DNA from: Ruegeria sp. YS9
GTDB lineage: Bacteria; Pseudomonadota; Alphaproteobacteria; Rhodobacterales; Rhodobacteraceae
Assembly: GCF_024628725.1 (NCBI RefSeq)
Contig: NZ_CP102409.1
Location: forward strand, 839,001 to 903,000
DNA: 64,000 bases
Reading direction: 5' to 3'
This document shows, piece after piece, positions 1-8,213 of this stretch; position 1 is the first letter of the stretch; every line of letters starts with the position of its first letter. Below the pieces are notes generated by a model. It worked only from the letters and a program-made list of their open reading frames with translations. It searched no databases and had not been told where the DNA came from. Made by a program: the position numbers and the translations under genes.

Positions 1-761
1 TCGATCCAGTCATACGGGCGGGCTCCGGCCGCACCTGTCACGAAATTGGCGGGAATTGTGCGCCCGTCCTGCAATGCGACGTGATCCGAAGCGATCCGGC
101 TGATTGCCGCGTTTTCGATCACCTTTACACCAAGATTCTGCATGGCTTGCCGGATCGTCGCTGCCGCCTTGGGTTTGGTGGCGGTCAGGGCGAAGGCATT
201 GTCGATCAGTGTAACCTGTGCTGTCCGACCTTTGGCCCTGAGCGCGTGAGTCATCGCCATGACCAGTTCAACTCCGGCGACTCCACCGCCGATTACGACG
301 ACCGAGGCAGGGCCGCTGCCTTCCAGATAAGCGGCCCACTTTGCCGCGAATGGCCCCAGTGGTTTGGCCGGTACCGCATGTTCCGCAAAGCCGGGCATTG
401 CGGGCATGTCCGACGTGATGCCAACATTGACCGATGCCACGTCGAAACCAACCGGAGGATGCCCGGGAACATGGATTTCCTGACGATCGGTATCGAGTCC
501 GTCGGCCGAGCCCAGAATGACCCGTGCGCCTGCAAAACGCGCCAGTTTGACAAGATCGATGTCCAGTTCCCACCGGTCATAATGCCCGGCGATGTAACCT
601 GGCAACATTCCGGAATAAGGGGCCGTCGGGCCGGGGTTGATCACGGTCACCCGTGCCCCGGGCAAAGGGTTCATCCCCCATTTGCGCAGCAGCAGCGCGT
701 GGGTGTGACCTCCGCCAACCAGAACCAGATCGCGGGTCAGGGGCAGTGGGGGAATATGCAT
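1..761 (-). CDS. selD: Selenide, water dikinase with N-terminal FAD domain (5' part only)
   Basis: The reading frame starts at the ATG at 761 and stays open to the window edge, so only about 253 N-terminal residues are seen. Two dinucleotide-binding motifs are visible: GGGHTH at residues 16-21 and VVIGGGVAGVE near residue 155. They mark a pyridine-nucleotide-disulfide oxidoreductase fold. In Rhodobacteraceae this N-terminus, with its characteristic opening DLVLVGGGHTHALLLRKWG, is normally fused to the selenophosphate synthetase domain, which makes selenophosphate from selenide and ATP. That C-terminal domain would lie outside the window, so the SelD assignment is inferred from the N-terminus. 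The gene starts 5 bases after the mrpG stop and may be read through from the Mrp operon. Confidence 0.8.
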   Translation of the reverse strand, partial: MHIPPLPLTRDLVLVGGGHTHALLLRKWGMNPLPGARVTVINPGPTAPYSGMLPGYIAGHYDRWELDIDLVKLARFAGARVILGSADGLDTDRQEIHVPGHPPVGFDVASVNVGITSDMPAMPGFAEHAVPAKPLGPFAAKWAAYLEGSGPASVVVIGGGVAGVELVMAMTHALRAKGRTAQVTLIDNAFALTATKPKAAATIRQAMQNLGVKVIENAAISRIASDHVALQDGRTIPANFVTGAAGARPYDWI

Positions 762-766
762 AGGTT

Positions 767-1153
767 TCAATTCGCGCTATGGTCCGGGACGTCCTCGACC
801 TGCTCGACGGCGTGGGTGGCCCAAAGCTCATCTTCGCCAGCATCCGGCAGGTCTTCTGGTTTTTCATGACGGTGTATGTGCCATTTTGCAATGAACAGGG
901 CCGTGATCGGAGCGGTCAGGAACAGGAATAGCGTGATGAGCAGTTCGTGCAGGGACAGCTTTCCTTCCAGAAAAACAGAATGTGCGATCGAGGCCAAAAG
1001 CACGCCACCCACCCCCAACGTCGTTGCCTTGGTCGGCGCGTGCAGGCGGGACATTGGGTCTTTCAACTTGATCATGCCAAAAGACCCGACAAAGCCGAAG
1101 ATACCCGAGACAATCAGGAAAAAGGCGATCAGCAGTTCCACGATGAATGTCAT
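767..1153 (-). CDS. mrpG: Na+/H+ antiporter subunit G (MrpG/MnhG)
   Basis: A 128-residue membrane protein, last subunit of the Mrp antiporter complex. I chose the ATG at 1153, giving MTFIVELLIAFFLIVSG, over upstream in-frame codons because this start opens directly into the first membrane helix. The core GSFGMIKLKDPMSRLHAPTK is the conserved MrpG signature. Three hydrophobic segments are visible, followed by a polar, acidic C-terminal tail of about 30 residues. It lies 7 bases downstream of mrpF and 5 bases upstream of selD. Confidence 0.93.
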   Translation of the reverse strand: MTFIVELLIAFFLIVSGIFGFVGSFGMIKLKDPMSRLHAPTKATTLGVGGVLLASIAHSVFLEGKLSLHELLITLFLFLTAPITALFIAKWHIHRHEKPEDLPDAGEDELWATHAVEQVEDVPDHSAN

Positions 1154-1160
1154 CCCGCCC

Positions 1161-1430
1161 TCACTCGATAATATTGCCGCGCAACATGAAGCGCGCGTAG
1201 GCCACGGTGGAGACAAAACCAAGCATGGCTATGATCATGGCGGCCTCGAAGAAGATCTCGGTGCCCTGATCCAGCCCATATAGGATCATCAGGGCGATGG
1301 TGTTGATCACCATCGTGTCCAAGGCCAGAACCCGAGTGCCAACCCCGTCAGCGGTGATGATCCGCCACAGACACATCATGATCGCCGCACCGAAACAGGC
1401 AAATGCAAAATAAATCGCGTAGTCGATCAT
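1161..1430 (-). CDS. mrpF: Na+/H+ antiporter subunit F (MrpF/MnhF)
   Basis: An 89-residue hydrophobic protein of the usual MrpF size, with three membrane segments and the conserved stretch GVGTRVLALDTMVINTIAL. It is a small accessory subunit of the multi-subunit Na+/H+ antiporter in the inner membrane. Its ATG overlaps the mrpE stop codon as ATGA, which points to translational coupling. Confidence 0.93.
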   Translation of the reverse strand: MIDYAIYFAFACFGAAIMMCLWRIITADGVGTRVLALDTMVINTIALMILYGLDQGTEIFFEAAMIIAMLGFVSTVAYARFMLRGNIIE

Positions 1431-1927
1431 TCGAAAATCTCCTTCAGGCGACGTTCATAGCGCTGCTTGATCTGGTCTCGCACCTCGCCAGGGTTCGGTG
1501 CGTCGAGGCAATGTACCAGCAGGTTGTGCCCCTGCGCCGAAAGATCGCAACTGACGGTGCCGGGAGTCATCGTGATGGTCCCGGCCAGAAAGGTGATTGC
1601 TTCGGGGGTGCGCAGCTCAAGCGGGACACAGACCCAGTTGGGCTGGCGGTCATCATTGCGCTTGAACAGGATGATCCGGGCCACTGTTACGTTTGCAACC
1701 ACGATATCCCAAAGCACCACCAGCATGTATTCCACAACCATTGGCCAGTTGCGCACTTTGGGACGATCCGGCCAGTATGGCTGTGTGATGAAAGGAATGA
1801 TGATCCCGAGGATCAGGCCAAAGACCAGAGAGTTCAGCGAAGGCTTGTTCGCCAGCAGAATCCAGACCAGCGTCAGCAAAATCGTCAGGTGTGGGTGCGG
1901 GAAAATCCGGCGCAGCAGTTTCATCAC
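1427..1927 (-). CDS. mrpE: Na+/H+ antiporter subunit E (MrpE/MnhE)
   Basis: A 166-residue protein with an N-terminal basic segment, two membrane helices and a soluble C-terminus, as in MrpE. The conserved TPEAITFLAGTITMTPGT block lies in the middle. The start is ATGATG; the first ATG (1927) overlaps the mrpD stop as ATGA, and the second (1924) is also possible. MrpE is needed for assembly or full activity of the complex but is not itself thought to carry protons. Confidence 0.93.
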   Translation of the reverse strand: MMKLLRRIFPHPHLTILLTLVWILLANKPSLNSLVFGLILGIIIPFITQPYWPDRPKVRNWPMVVEYMLVVLWDIVVANVTVARIILFKRNDDRQPNWVCVPLELRTPEAITFLAGTITMTPGTVSCDLSAQGHNLLVHCLDAPNPGEVRDQIKQRYERRLKEIFE

Positions 1928-3468
1928 TCTTCCCTTCCCAATACGGCAGAGATGTAGTTTTCAGGCGTAAACAACTGCTCTGCGGTTTTGCTCGTGTACT
2001 CCAGAGCTGGACCTGCGAACAGGGTCAGCAGGATCAGACCTGCCACGGCCCCGAACACAGCCGTAAAGGCAAGGCCGGGTTGCGGTTCGGGGGCGGCGGG
2101 AGCAGGCGCCTCATCGCCTTCGGCGGTTTCATCGGCTGTGACAACCTCAGCGTCGTAGCTTTTCCAGAAAATCAGCGTCCCGGCGCGGGCGAGCCCGACG
2201 ATGGTGACGAATGATCCAATCAGGATAACCGCCCAGACCGTGGTGGCATCGGATGCATCGCGCGAAGCGTCCAGAACCAAAAGCTTGCCTACAAAGCCGG
2301 ACAGCGGCGGCATTCCAGCCATCGCGATGGCGCCGACAAAGAACAATGCAGCTATCAACCCGCTTTGCGGCATCGGTGGCTTGGGGGCTATGGCACCTCC
2401 CTGCCGTTCCATGATCAGGTCAGCAATGAGAAACAGCAACGCGGTCGCAAGTGTCGAATGAAAAACGTAATAAAGGGCGGCTGCCGTCGCGCCGGGCGTG
2501 AATTGCGAAATCGCGATCAGCAAAGTACCCATGGACGCGATGGCGCAGAAGGCAACCATGCGGGCAATATGCTGCGATCCCAGAATGCCGACGGCACCGA
2601 CCGCAAGCGTCAGCAGCGCCGCAGGTTGCAGCCACTCGCCAACCAGACCCTGCGTGACTTCGATGTCGGGGCCGAAGGCCAGCGTGTACATTCGCAGGAT
2701 CGAATAGGCCCCGACCTTGGTCATGATTGCAAACAGGGCCGCAACAGGCAGCGGAGCGTTGGCATAGCTGGCGGGCAGCCAGAAATGCAGCGGCAGAACG
2801 GCAGCCTTGATGCAGAAGACCAGCAGCAACAGTACTGCGCCAACCCGCAGCAATGCGGTATCTTCGGCCGGAATTTCTGCAACGCGCACGGCGATGTCCG
2901 CCATGTTCAGCGTGCCGGTCACGCCATAGATCGTACCGAGGGCAAACAGAAACAGGGTCGACCCCAACAGGTTATACGCCACATACTGCACACCCGCTTT
3001 CAACCGCACCGCGCCACCGCCATGTGTCATCAGGCCGTAAGAGGCGATCAGCAGAACCTCGAAGAACACGAAAAGGTTGAAGGCGTCGCCGGTCAGGAAG
3101 GCCCCGCAGACGCCCATGAGTTGGAAATGGAACAGCGCGTGGAAATGCTTGCCCCGGTCATCCCAGCCCGACGCAATGGCATACAGCACGATCGGCAGGG
3201 CCAGCAGGGCGGTCAGCAGAACCATCATTGCGGACATGCGGTCCAGCACCATGACAATGCCAAAGGGGGCGGGCCAGTCGCCAAGCTCGTACACCTGAAT
3301 GTCCCCGCCCGAGGCCTGAGCCGTGATCGTCAGCGCAATCCCAAGCAAAGCCACGACACCCGCGACCGAGAAGATACGTTGCAGGTCCAGGTGGTATCGC
3401 AGGACCATGATGATAAACGGGGCCAGAATCGCGGGCAGGACGATCGGCGCAACGATCCAGTGGTTCAT
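1924..3468 (-). CDS. mrpD: Na+/H+ antiporter subunit D (MrpD/MnhD)
   Basis: A 514-residue polytopic protein homologous to the NuoM/NuoN antiporter-like subunits of complex I. Conserved features include a loop rich in FFEVLLIASYGLM and the helix with KAAVLPLHFWLPASYANAP, which holds the functional lysine and histidine of the proton path. There is an acidic and proline-rich insert (TAEGDEAPAPAAPEPQPG) near residue 450. The start overlaps mrpC by 4 bases and the stop overlaps mrpE by 4 bases. Confidence 0.95.
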   Translation of the reverse strand: MNHWIVAPIVLPAILAPFIIMVLRYHLDLQRIFSVAGVVALLGIALTITAQASGGDIQVYELGDWPAPFGIVMVLDRMSAMMVLLTALLALPIVLYAIASGWDDRGKHFHALFHFQLMGVCGAFLTGDAFNLFVFFEVLLIASYGLMTHGGGAVRLKAGVQYVAYNLLGSTLFLFALGTIYGVTGTLNMADIAVRVAEIPAEDTALLRVGAVLLLLVFCIKAAVLPLHFWLPASYANAPLPVAALFAIMTKVGAYSILRMYTLAFGPDIEVTQGLVGEWLQPAALLTLAVGAVGILGSQHIARMVAFCAIASMGTLLIAISQFTPGATAAALYYVFHSTLATALLFLIADLIMERQGGAIAPKPPMPQSGLIAALFFVGAIAMAGMPPLSGFVGKLLVLDASRDASDATTVWAVILIGSFVTIVGLARAGTLIFWKSYDAEVVTADETAEGDEAPAPAAPEPQPGLAFTAVFGAVAGLILLTLFAGPALEYTSKTAEQLFTPENYISAVLGREE

Positions 3469-3824
3469 GCGTCATCTCCCGGCGCGTCAACACTGTCCTG
3501 GGCGGTCATGTCGATATGGTCGTCTTTGGCGGACAGGTATGCGCTGAGTGAGATCATCACGATCACGGCGGTCATCCCGAACGAGATCACGATAGCCGTC
3601 AGGACCAGCGCCTGTGGCAGAGGGTCGGTATAGGGCACGTCCTTGTACTTGTTCAGAACCGCTGGCGCGTTCAGCGCCAGTCGTCCGGTCGCGAACAGGA
3701 AGACGTTCACCGCGTATGTGATCAGAGACAGGCCGAGAATGACCGGAAACGTCCGGCGGCGCAGGATCAGGAAGATCCCGGCGGCAGTCATGATGCCAAC
3801 GGCGGAGGCTACGAGCGCTTCCAT
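3465..3824 (-). CDS. mrpC: Na+/H+ antiporter subunit C (MrpC/MnhC)
   Basis: A 119-residue NuoK-like membrane protein with three helices. The motif DPLPQALVLTAIVISFG is the family hallmark. Its first base coincides with the last base of the mrpA stop, and its stop overlaps the mrpD start as ATGA, so it is embedded in the polycistronic Mrp message. It is of usual family size with no sign of damage. Confidence 0.94.
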   Translation of the reverse strand: MEALVASAVGIMTAAGIFLILRRRTFPVILGLSLITYAVNVFLFATGRLALNAPAVLNKYKDVPYTDPLPQALVLTAIVISFGMTAVIVMISLSAYLSAKDDHIDMTAQDSVDAPGDDA

Positions 3825-6694
3825 CAGGACTGCTCCTTCTCTTGTTTTTCTTCCAGAAGATCATCCCGCAGTGGGTTGATATCCATCGGGAATTCCTGAG
3901 CCATTCCCGGCTGCCACGCAAAGCGGGACAGGCTGTCCAATGCAAGCATGACCGCACCCAGAACCGCCAGGAATACGCCTGTATCAAACAGCATGGCGGT
4001 GGCCCATTCGAACTCCTCCAGCGGAGGCCAGTCGATGTAGCCGAAATCGCTGGTCAGGAAAGGACGATCGTTGAACCATGCACCCAGTCCGGTTGCTGCG
4101 GCGATCAGAACGCCCCAGCCGATGGTGCCGTGGTAATAGAACCTCTGCCGCTCGATGGCCCAGGTATAACCGCTGGCCATGTACTGCATCAGGTAAGCGA
4201 TGGCGACGATAAGTCCGGCGATAAAGCCACCGCCGGGCTGGTTGTGCCCGCGGAAGAAGATGTAAGCCCCGACCATAAGTGCGATCGGCATCATGACGCG
4301 GGTGACAACAACCATCATCAAGGGATGAGAGTCGCCGGATTGAGGCCAGTGCGGTTTGCGGTTCAGCAGATAGCTGCGGACGTTGGTGCTGAGCACGGAT
4401 TCCGTCAGCGCAAAGATGATCAGTGCAGCGATGCCCAGAACGATGATCTCGCCAAAGGTGTCAAAACCCCGGAAGTCGACAAGGATCACATTGACCACAT
4501 TGGTGCCGCCGCCGCCTTTGTAGGAATTGGCCAGATGGAACTCTGAAATCGTCGGGAAAGCGAAATCGCGCATCATCATCGCGTAGATCAGCGCACCGGT
4601 ACCAAGGCCCGCGACCACGGAAATCGCCGCGTCCCGCCAGCGCCGCGCCGCCGAACTGTCCCAGGGCGTTTCGGTCGGCAGAAAGTTCAGCGACAGCAAC
4701 AAAAGGATCATTGTCACCACCTCGACCGAGATTTGCGTCAAAGCAAGGTCAGGGGCCGAGAGATAGTTGAAGGCAATCGAAACGATCAGGCCGACGACAC
4801 CGATCAATACCAGCGACAGAAGACGATTCCGGTGGAACCACATGATGCCCAGCGTCGCACCCACAAGGCAGATCCAGCCAATGATCGGAATGATCTGAGC
4901 CGGCAGCGGAACGCGGGTTTCAATACCAATTGTCCCGGTCGAATACGCGTAATAACCCAGGCCAACGGTAAAGGCGACAAAGATGATGGCATAGCGGCTG
5001 AGGACCCCGTTGTGCAATTCATCCGTGATCCAGCGGCTCAACCTGGTCAGCGCTTCTATGATTGCTTCGAAGATCTGTTTGGCTTCGGGGCGGGGCAGGG
5101 CGTTCCAGATCTGCTCACCCCGTTTGTGCAGCGCCAGCAGGAACAGACCGCCCAGAGTCGCCACGACCGACATGTAAAGGGCCGGTGTGAAGCCATGCCA
5201 GAGTTTCAGCGAGTAATACGGAAGCTTCTCGCCGCCAATCACTGCGCTTGACACCACTGCAACCAGAGGTCCGACAATGGCAGCGGAATAGAGGCCGATC
5301 AGGATGACAAGTACGACCAGGAATGCAGGCGCGATCCACAACCCAACGGGCGGGTCATGCGGATGAGCCGGATAGTCTTCCCTCTGTGGACCAAGGAAAA
5401 CGTGACTCACAAAGCGGAAGGAATAGGCAGCCGAGAACAACGCAGCCAACAGCGCCAGCCCCGGCACCAGGTAATGAGAGTGAAGCCATGTGGTATGCAC
5501 GGTCTCCTCAAGCATCATCTCTTTGGACAGGAAGCCGTTCAAGGGCGGCAGCCCGGCCATCGAGAGGGCGGCAATCGTGCCAATGGTGAAGGTGATCGGC
5601 ATCAGGTGGCGCAAGCCGCCCAGCCTTTTGATGTCGCGCGTGCCGGTCTCGTGATCCACGATCCCGGCGGTCATGAACAAGGCGGCTTTGAACGTCGCGT
5701 GGTTGATGATGTGGAACACGGCAGCGACGGCTGCAATCTTTGTGCCAAAGCCCAGCAGCATGGTGATCAGGCCCAGATGCGATACGGTCGAAAACGCCAG
5801 CAATGCCTTCAGATCGTCCTTGAACAACGCGATAGACGCGCCGATCAGCATGGTAACCAGACCCGTGGTGGCCACGATATAGAACCACGCATCCGTACCG
5901 GCCAGAACCGGCCACATCCGTGCCATCAGAAACAAGCCGGCTTTCACCATGGTGGCAGAGTGCAGATAGGCCGAAACCGGTGTCGGCGCGGCCATGGCGT
6001 GCGGCAGCCAGAAATGAAACGGGAACTGCGCCGACTTGGTAAAACAGCCCAGCAGGATGAGGATCAGCGCCGGCATGTAGTAGGGTGAAGCCTGGATCAG
6101 TTCTTTGTTCTGCAAAATGACGCTGAGGTCGTAGGACCCCACGATATTGCCGAGGATCAGCATCCCGGCAATCATCGCCAAGCCGCCAGAGCCAGTGACA
6201 GCCAAGGCCATGCGCGCGCCCTGACGACCTTCGGGAAGGTGCTTCCAATAGCCGATCAGCAGGAATGAGCTGAGCGATGTAAGTTCCCAGAAAATAAGCA
6301 GAAGCAGGATATTGTCGGACAGGACAATCCCGACCATCGCGCCCTGAAACAGCAAAAGATAGGTAAAGAACTGCCCCATCGGGTCTTCGCGCGACAGATA
6401 GAACCTTGCATAAAGGATGATCAGCAACCCTATGCCCAGGATCAGCAACGCGAACAAAAAGCCCAATCCGTCCAGCATGAAATTTGCGTTCAGACCCAGC
6501 CCCGGTATCCAATCGAACCGGGCGGTCACCACCTCTCCGCGCATCACTGACGGGATATGAATCAACAAGCCCATCAGGGCCAGGAATGTGGTCAACCCGG
6601 CGGCGGAGGCGGCTGCGTTCCGGCCTGCCCGGATCAGCAGGGCGGGAAAAACAGCGCCAAGGAAGGGAAGGGCCGCGATAAGGAATAGGGACAA
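3824..6694 (-). CDS. mrpA: Na+/H+ antiporter subunit A fused to subunit B (MrpAB)
   Basis: A large polytopic subunit of about 956 residues. The N-terminal two thirds are NuoL-like MrpA, containing FPFHFWLPHAMAAPTPVSAY. The last 140 residues are an MrpB domain with TRVMMPIALMVGAYIFFRGH and GGGFIAGL, so A and B are one polypeptide, as in other alphaproteobacteria. I place the start at the TTG at 6694, giving MSLFLIAALPFLGAVFP. A GGAG lies 8 bases upstream (6703-6706), and codons further upstream encode a non-membrane stretch typical of an untranslated leader. It is the first gene of the operon and divergent from the rhodanese gene. Confidence 0.93.
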   Translation of the reverse strand: MSLFLIAALPFLGAVFPALLIRAGRNAAASAAGLTTFLALMGLLIHIPSVMRGEVVTARFDWIPGLGLNANFMLDGLGFLFALLILGIGLLIILYARFYLSREDPMGQFFTYLLLFQGAMVGIVLSDNILLLLIFWELTSLSSFLLIGYWKHLPEGRQGARMALAVTGSGGLAMIAGMLILGNIVGSYDLSVILQNKELIQASPYYMPALILILLGCFTKSAQFPFHFWLPHAMAAPTPVSAYLHSATMVKAGLFLMARMWPVLAGTDAWFYIVATTGLVTMLIGASIALFKDDLKALLAFSTVSHLGLITMLLGFGTKIAAVAAVFHIINHATFKAALFMTAGIVDHETGTRDIKRLGGLRHLMPITFTIGTIAALSMAGLPPLNGFLSKEMMLEETVHTTWLHSHYLVPGLALLAALFSAAYSFRFVSHVFLGPQREDYPAHPHDPPVGLWIAPAFLVVLVILIGLYSAAIVGPLVAVVSSAVIGGEKLPYYSLKLWHGFTPALYMSVVATLGGLFLLALHKRGEQIWNALPRPEAKQIFEAIIEALTRLSRWITDELHNGVLSRYAIIFVAFTVGLGYYAYSTGTIGIETRVPLPAQIIPIIGWICLVGATLGIMWFHRNRLLSLVLIGVVGLIVSIAFNYLSAPDLALTQISVEVVTMILLLLSLNFLPTETPWDSSAARRWRDAAISVVAGLGTGALIYAMMMRDFAFPTISEFHLANSYKGGGGTNVVNVILVDFRGFDTFGEIIVLGIAALIIFALTESVLSTNVRSYLLNRKPHWPQSGDSHPLMMVVVTRVMMPIALMVGAYIFFRGHNQPGGGFIAGLIVAIAYLMQYMASGYTWAIERQRFYYHGTIGWGVLIAAATGLGAWFNDRPFLTSDFGYIDWPPLEEFEWATAMLFDTGVFLAVLGAVMLALDSLSRFAWQPGMAQEFPMDINPLRDDLLEEKQEKEQS

Positions 6695-6742
6695 GTGCGA
6701 TACTCCGATCTGGGCGGTCAGTGTGAAGCCAATTTTGTAAGG

Positions 6743-6771
6743 ATATTTTCCCGACTGTCCAGATATTGTAA
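6743..6771 (-). promoter_or_regulatory. Possible sigma-70 promoter of the Mrp operon
   Basis: In the 224-base divergent gap, the minus strand reads TTACAA (6766-6771), 17 bases of spacer, then AAATAT (6743-6748). The spacing is ideal but the hexamers only partly match consensus. It sits about 50 bases upstream of the mrpA start. Confidence 0.25.
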
Positions 6772-6918
6772 CTTTTTTACAGAGTCCTAATGGCCCGGTC
6801 AGGAATTCTGCCATGTTGCGAAAAAATGACGCGATCTTGATGCGGGTCGGAGTTTTTCAACGCCCCCGTTTCAGACCATCTGTGATAGAACAAATCTCAG
6901 CGAACAGGAGGCTGAATC

Positions 6919-7392
6919 TTGGCCGAGAAAGTGAACCGAGCCCGAAGATGGATGTTGATCGGCGTTTGTGCTGCGATCGCAGGCGGGTTTGCGATCAGGG
7001 AATACCGTTTGATCCCCGAAGACCACGGCGGCGGCCGGATCAGCGTAGCCGTTGCTCATGAACAGGCATCAGACGGGCGCATTCTGCTGGTCGATATCCG
7101 CACGCCGCGCGAATGGCGGGCATCCGGAATTGGCGAGGGTGCTGTGCCGCTGGACATGCGGCGAGAAGATTTCGTCAATGCACTGGTGGAATTGACCGGC
7201 GGCAATCAGGCAGCGCCAGTGGCGCTGATCTGCGCGCGCGGTGTGCGTTCAGCACGCCTGAGCAACCACCTGATTCAGGCTGGATTCACCAATGTGATTG
7301 ACGTGCCAGAGGGTATGCTGGGTTCGGCCGCAGGGCCGGGATGGGTTCGGGCCGGATTGCCGGTGCGCAAATATGATGAGGATGCAGGATGA
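6919..7392 (+). CDS. Membrane-anchored rhodanese-like protein
   Basis: A 157-residue protein with a basic N-terminus and one membrane segment (about residues 11-26), then a rhodanese fold. The region LLVDIRTPREWRASG (56-70) is the typical entry motif, and ALICARGVRSARL places the catalytic cysteine at residue 105 in a CxxGxRS loop. The fold transfers sulfur via a cysteine persulfide; the acceptor is unknown. The start is TTG at 6919, chosen because AGGAGG precedes it with good spacing. It shares an ATGA overlap with the next gene, so the two are probably made together, most likely acting at or outside the inner membrane. Confidence 0.85.
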   Translation: MAEKVNRARRWMLIGVCAAIAGGFAIREYRLIPEDHGGGRISVAVAHEQASDGRILLVDIRTPREWRASGIGEGAVPLDMRREDFVNALVELTGGNQAAPVALICARGVRSARLSNHLIQAGFTNVIDVPEGMLGSAAGPGWVRAGLPVRKYDEDAG

Positions 7393-8213
7393 TCCGGCAG
7401 TTCAGCCTGGCTTTGGCCTTGTCAGTGACCGGGCAGAGCGCTTTCGCGGGGTGTGCCGGCCAAGAGGATACCTGTGAGACTCCCATGGGAGCCTACCACA
7501 TCGAACTGCCCGATGCGGACAATGCGCCCATGGTGGTGTTCCTGCACGGGTATGGCGGCAGCGGGTCGGGTACGATGCGCAATCGCGGGATGGTCGAACC
7601 GCTGTTGAAACGCGGGTATGCGGTGATGGCCCCTGAGGGGCTGGAACGGCCCGACCGGGGCGGAATCAAAAGCTGGAATTTCTATCTAGGCTTTGGGGAT
7701 CGGGACGAAACCGCCTTTCTGACCGAAGTGGTGCAAGACGCGGCAAAGCGGTTTGGTATCGACGCCGACCGTGTCTTGCTGGGCGGGTTTTCCGCTGGCG
7801 CTTTCATGGTGAACTATCTGGCTTGCAAGGCCCCCGATGCGTTCTCGGCCTATGTTCCGGTGTCCGGTGGTTTCTGGCGCCCGCACCCTGATGCCTGCAA
7901 AGGTCCGATCCGCATGTTCCATACGCATGGCTGGACCGACAATGTGGTGCCGCTGGAAGGGCGCCTGCTGGGCGGAGGGCGCTTTCAGCAGGGGGATATC
8001 TACGCGGGCCTGGAAATCTGGCGTGATGCCAACGGTTGTGTCGATCACAAACCGGCCGGGTTCAGCACGACGGGTGAATTCATGCGCCGCCGCTGGACCA
8101 ATTGTGCCGAAGGCAGCGCGCTGGAATTTGCTTTGTTTCCCGGAGGGCACACCGTTCCCGCGGGCTGGGCCGACATGATGGTCGATTGGTATGAAGGGCT
8201 TCCCGGCAGCTGA
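7389..8213 (+). CDS. Exported alpha/beta-hydrolase, PHB-depolymerase/feruloyl-esterase type
   Basis: A 274-residue protein with a signal peptide ending near AFA (residues 18-20). The serine hydrolase machinery is complete: HGYGG oxyanion loop (53-57), nucleophile elbow GGFSAGA with Ser135, Asp185 in HGWTDNVVP, and His255 in FPGGHTVP. This layout is that of the LpqC/polyhydroxybutyrate-depolymerase family. Substrate cannot be told from sequence; short polyester or aryl-ester cleavage in the periplasm or outside the cell is plausible. Its stop TGA directly abuts the stop of the convergent opgH, leaving no base between them. Confidence 0.83.
   Translation: MIRQFSLALALSVTGQSAFAGCAGQEDTCETPMGAYHIELPDADNAPMVVFLHGYGGSGSGTMRNRGMVEPLLKRGYAVMAPEGLERPDRGGIKSWNFYLGFGDRDETAFLTEVVQDAAKRFGIDADRVLLGGFSAGAFMVNYLACKAPDAFSAYVPVSGGFWRPHPDACKGPIRMFHTHGWTDNVVPLEGRLLGGGRFQQGDIYAGLEIWRDANGCVDHKPAGFSTTGEFMRRRWTNCAEGSALEFALFPGGHTVPAGWADMMVDWYEGLPGS

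Noticed and set aside
81..869. A 262-codon open frame on the plus strand over selD and mrpG
   Set aside because: It lies antisense to two genes with clear family motifs. Its translation is rich in Arg, Gly, His and Cys with no domain, as expected from the antisense of GC-rich coding DNA. The same applies to other long antisense frames, e.g. 2365-3633, 15413-16726 and 28145-29371.
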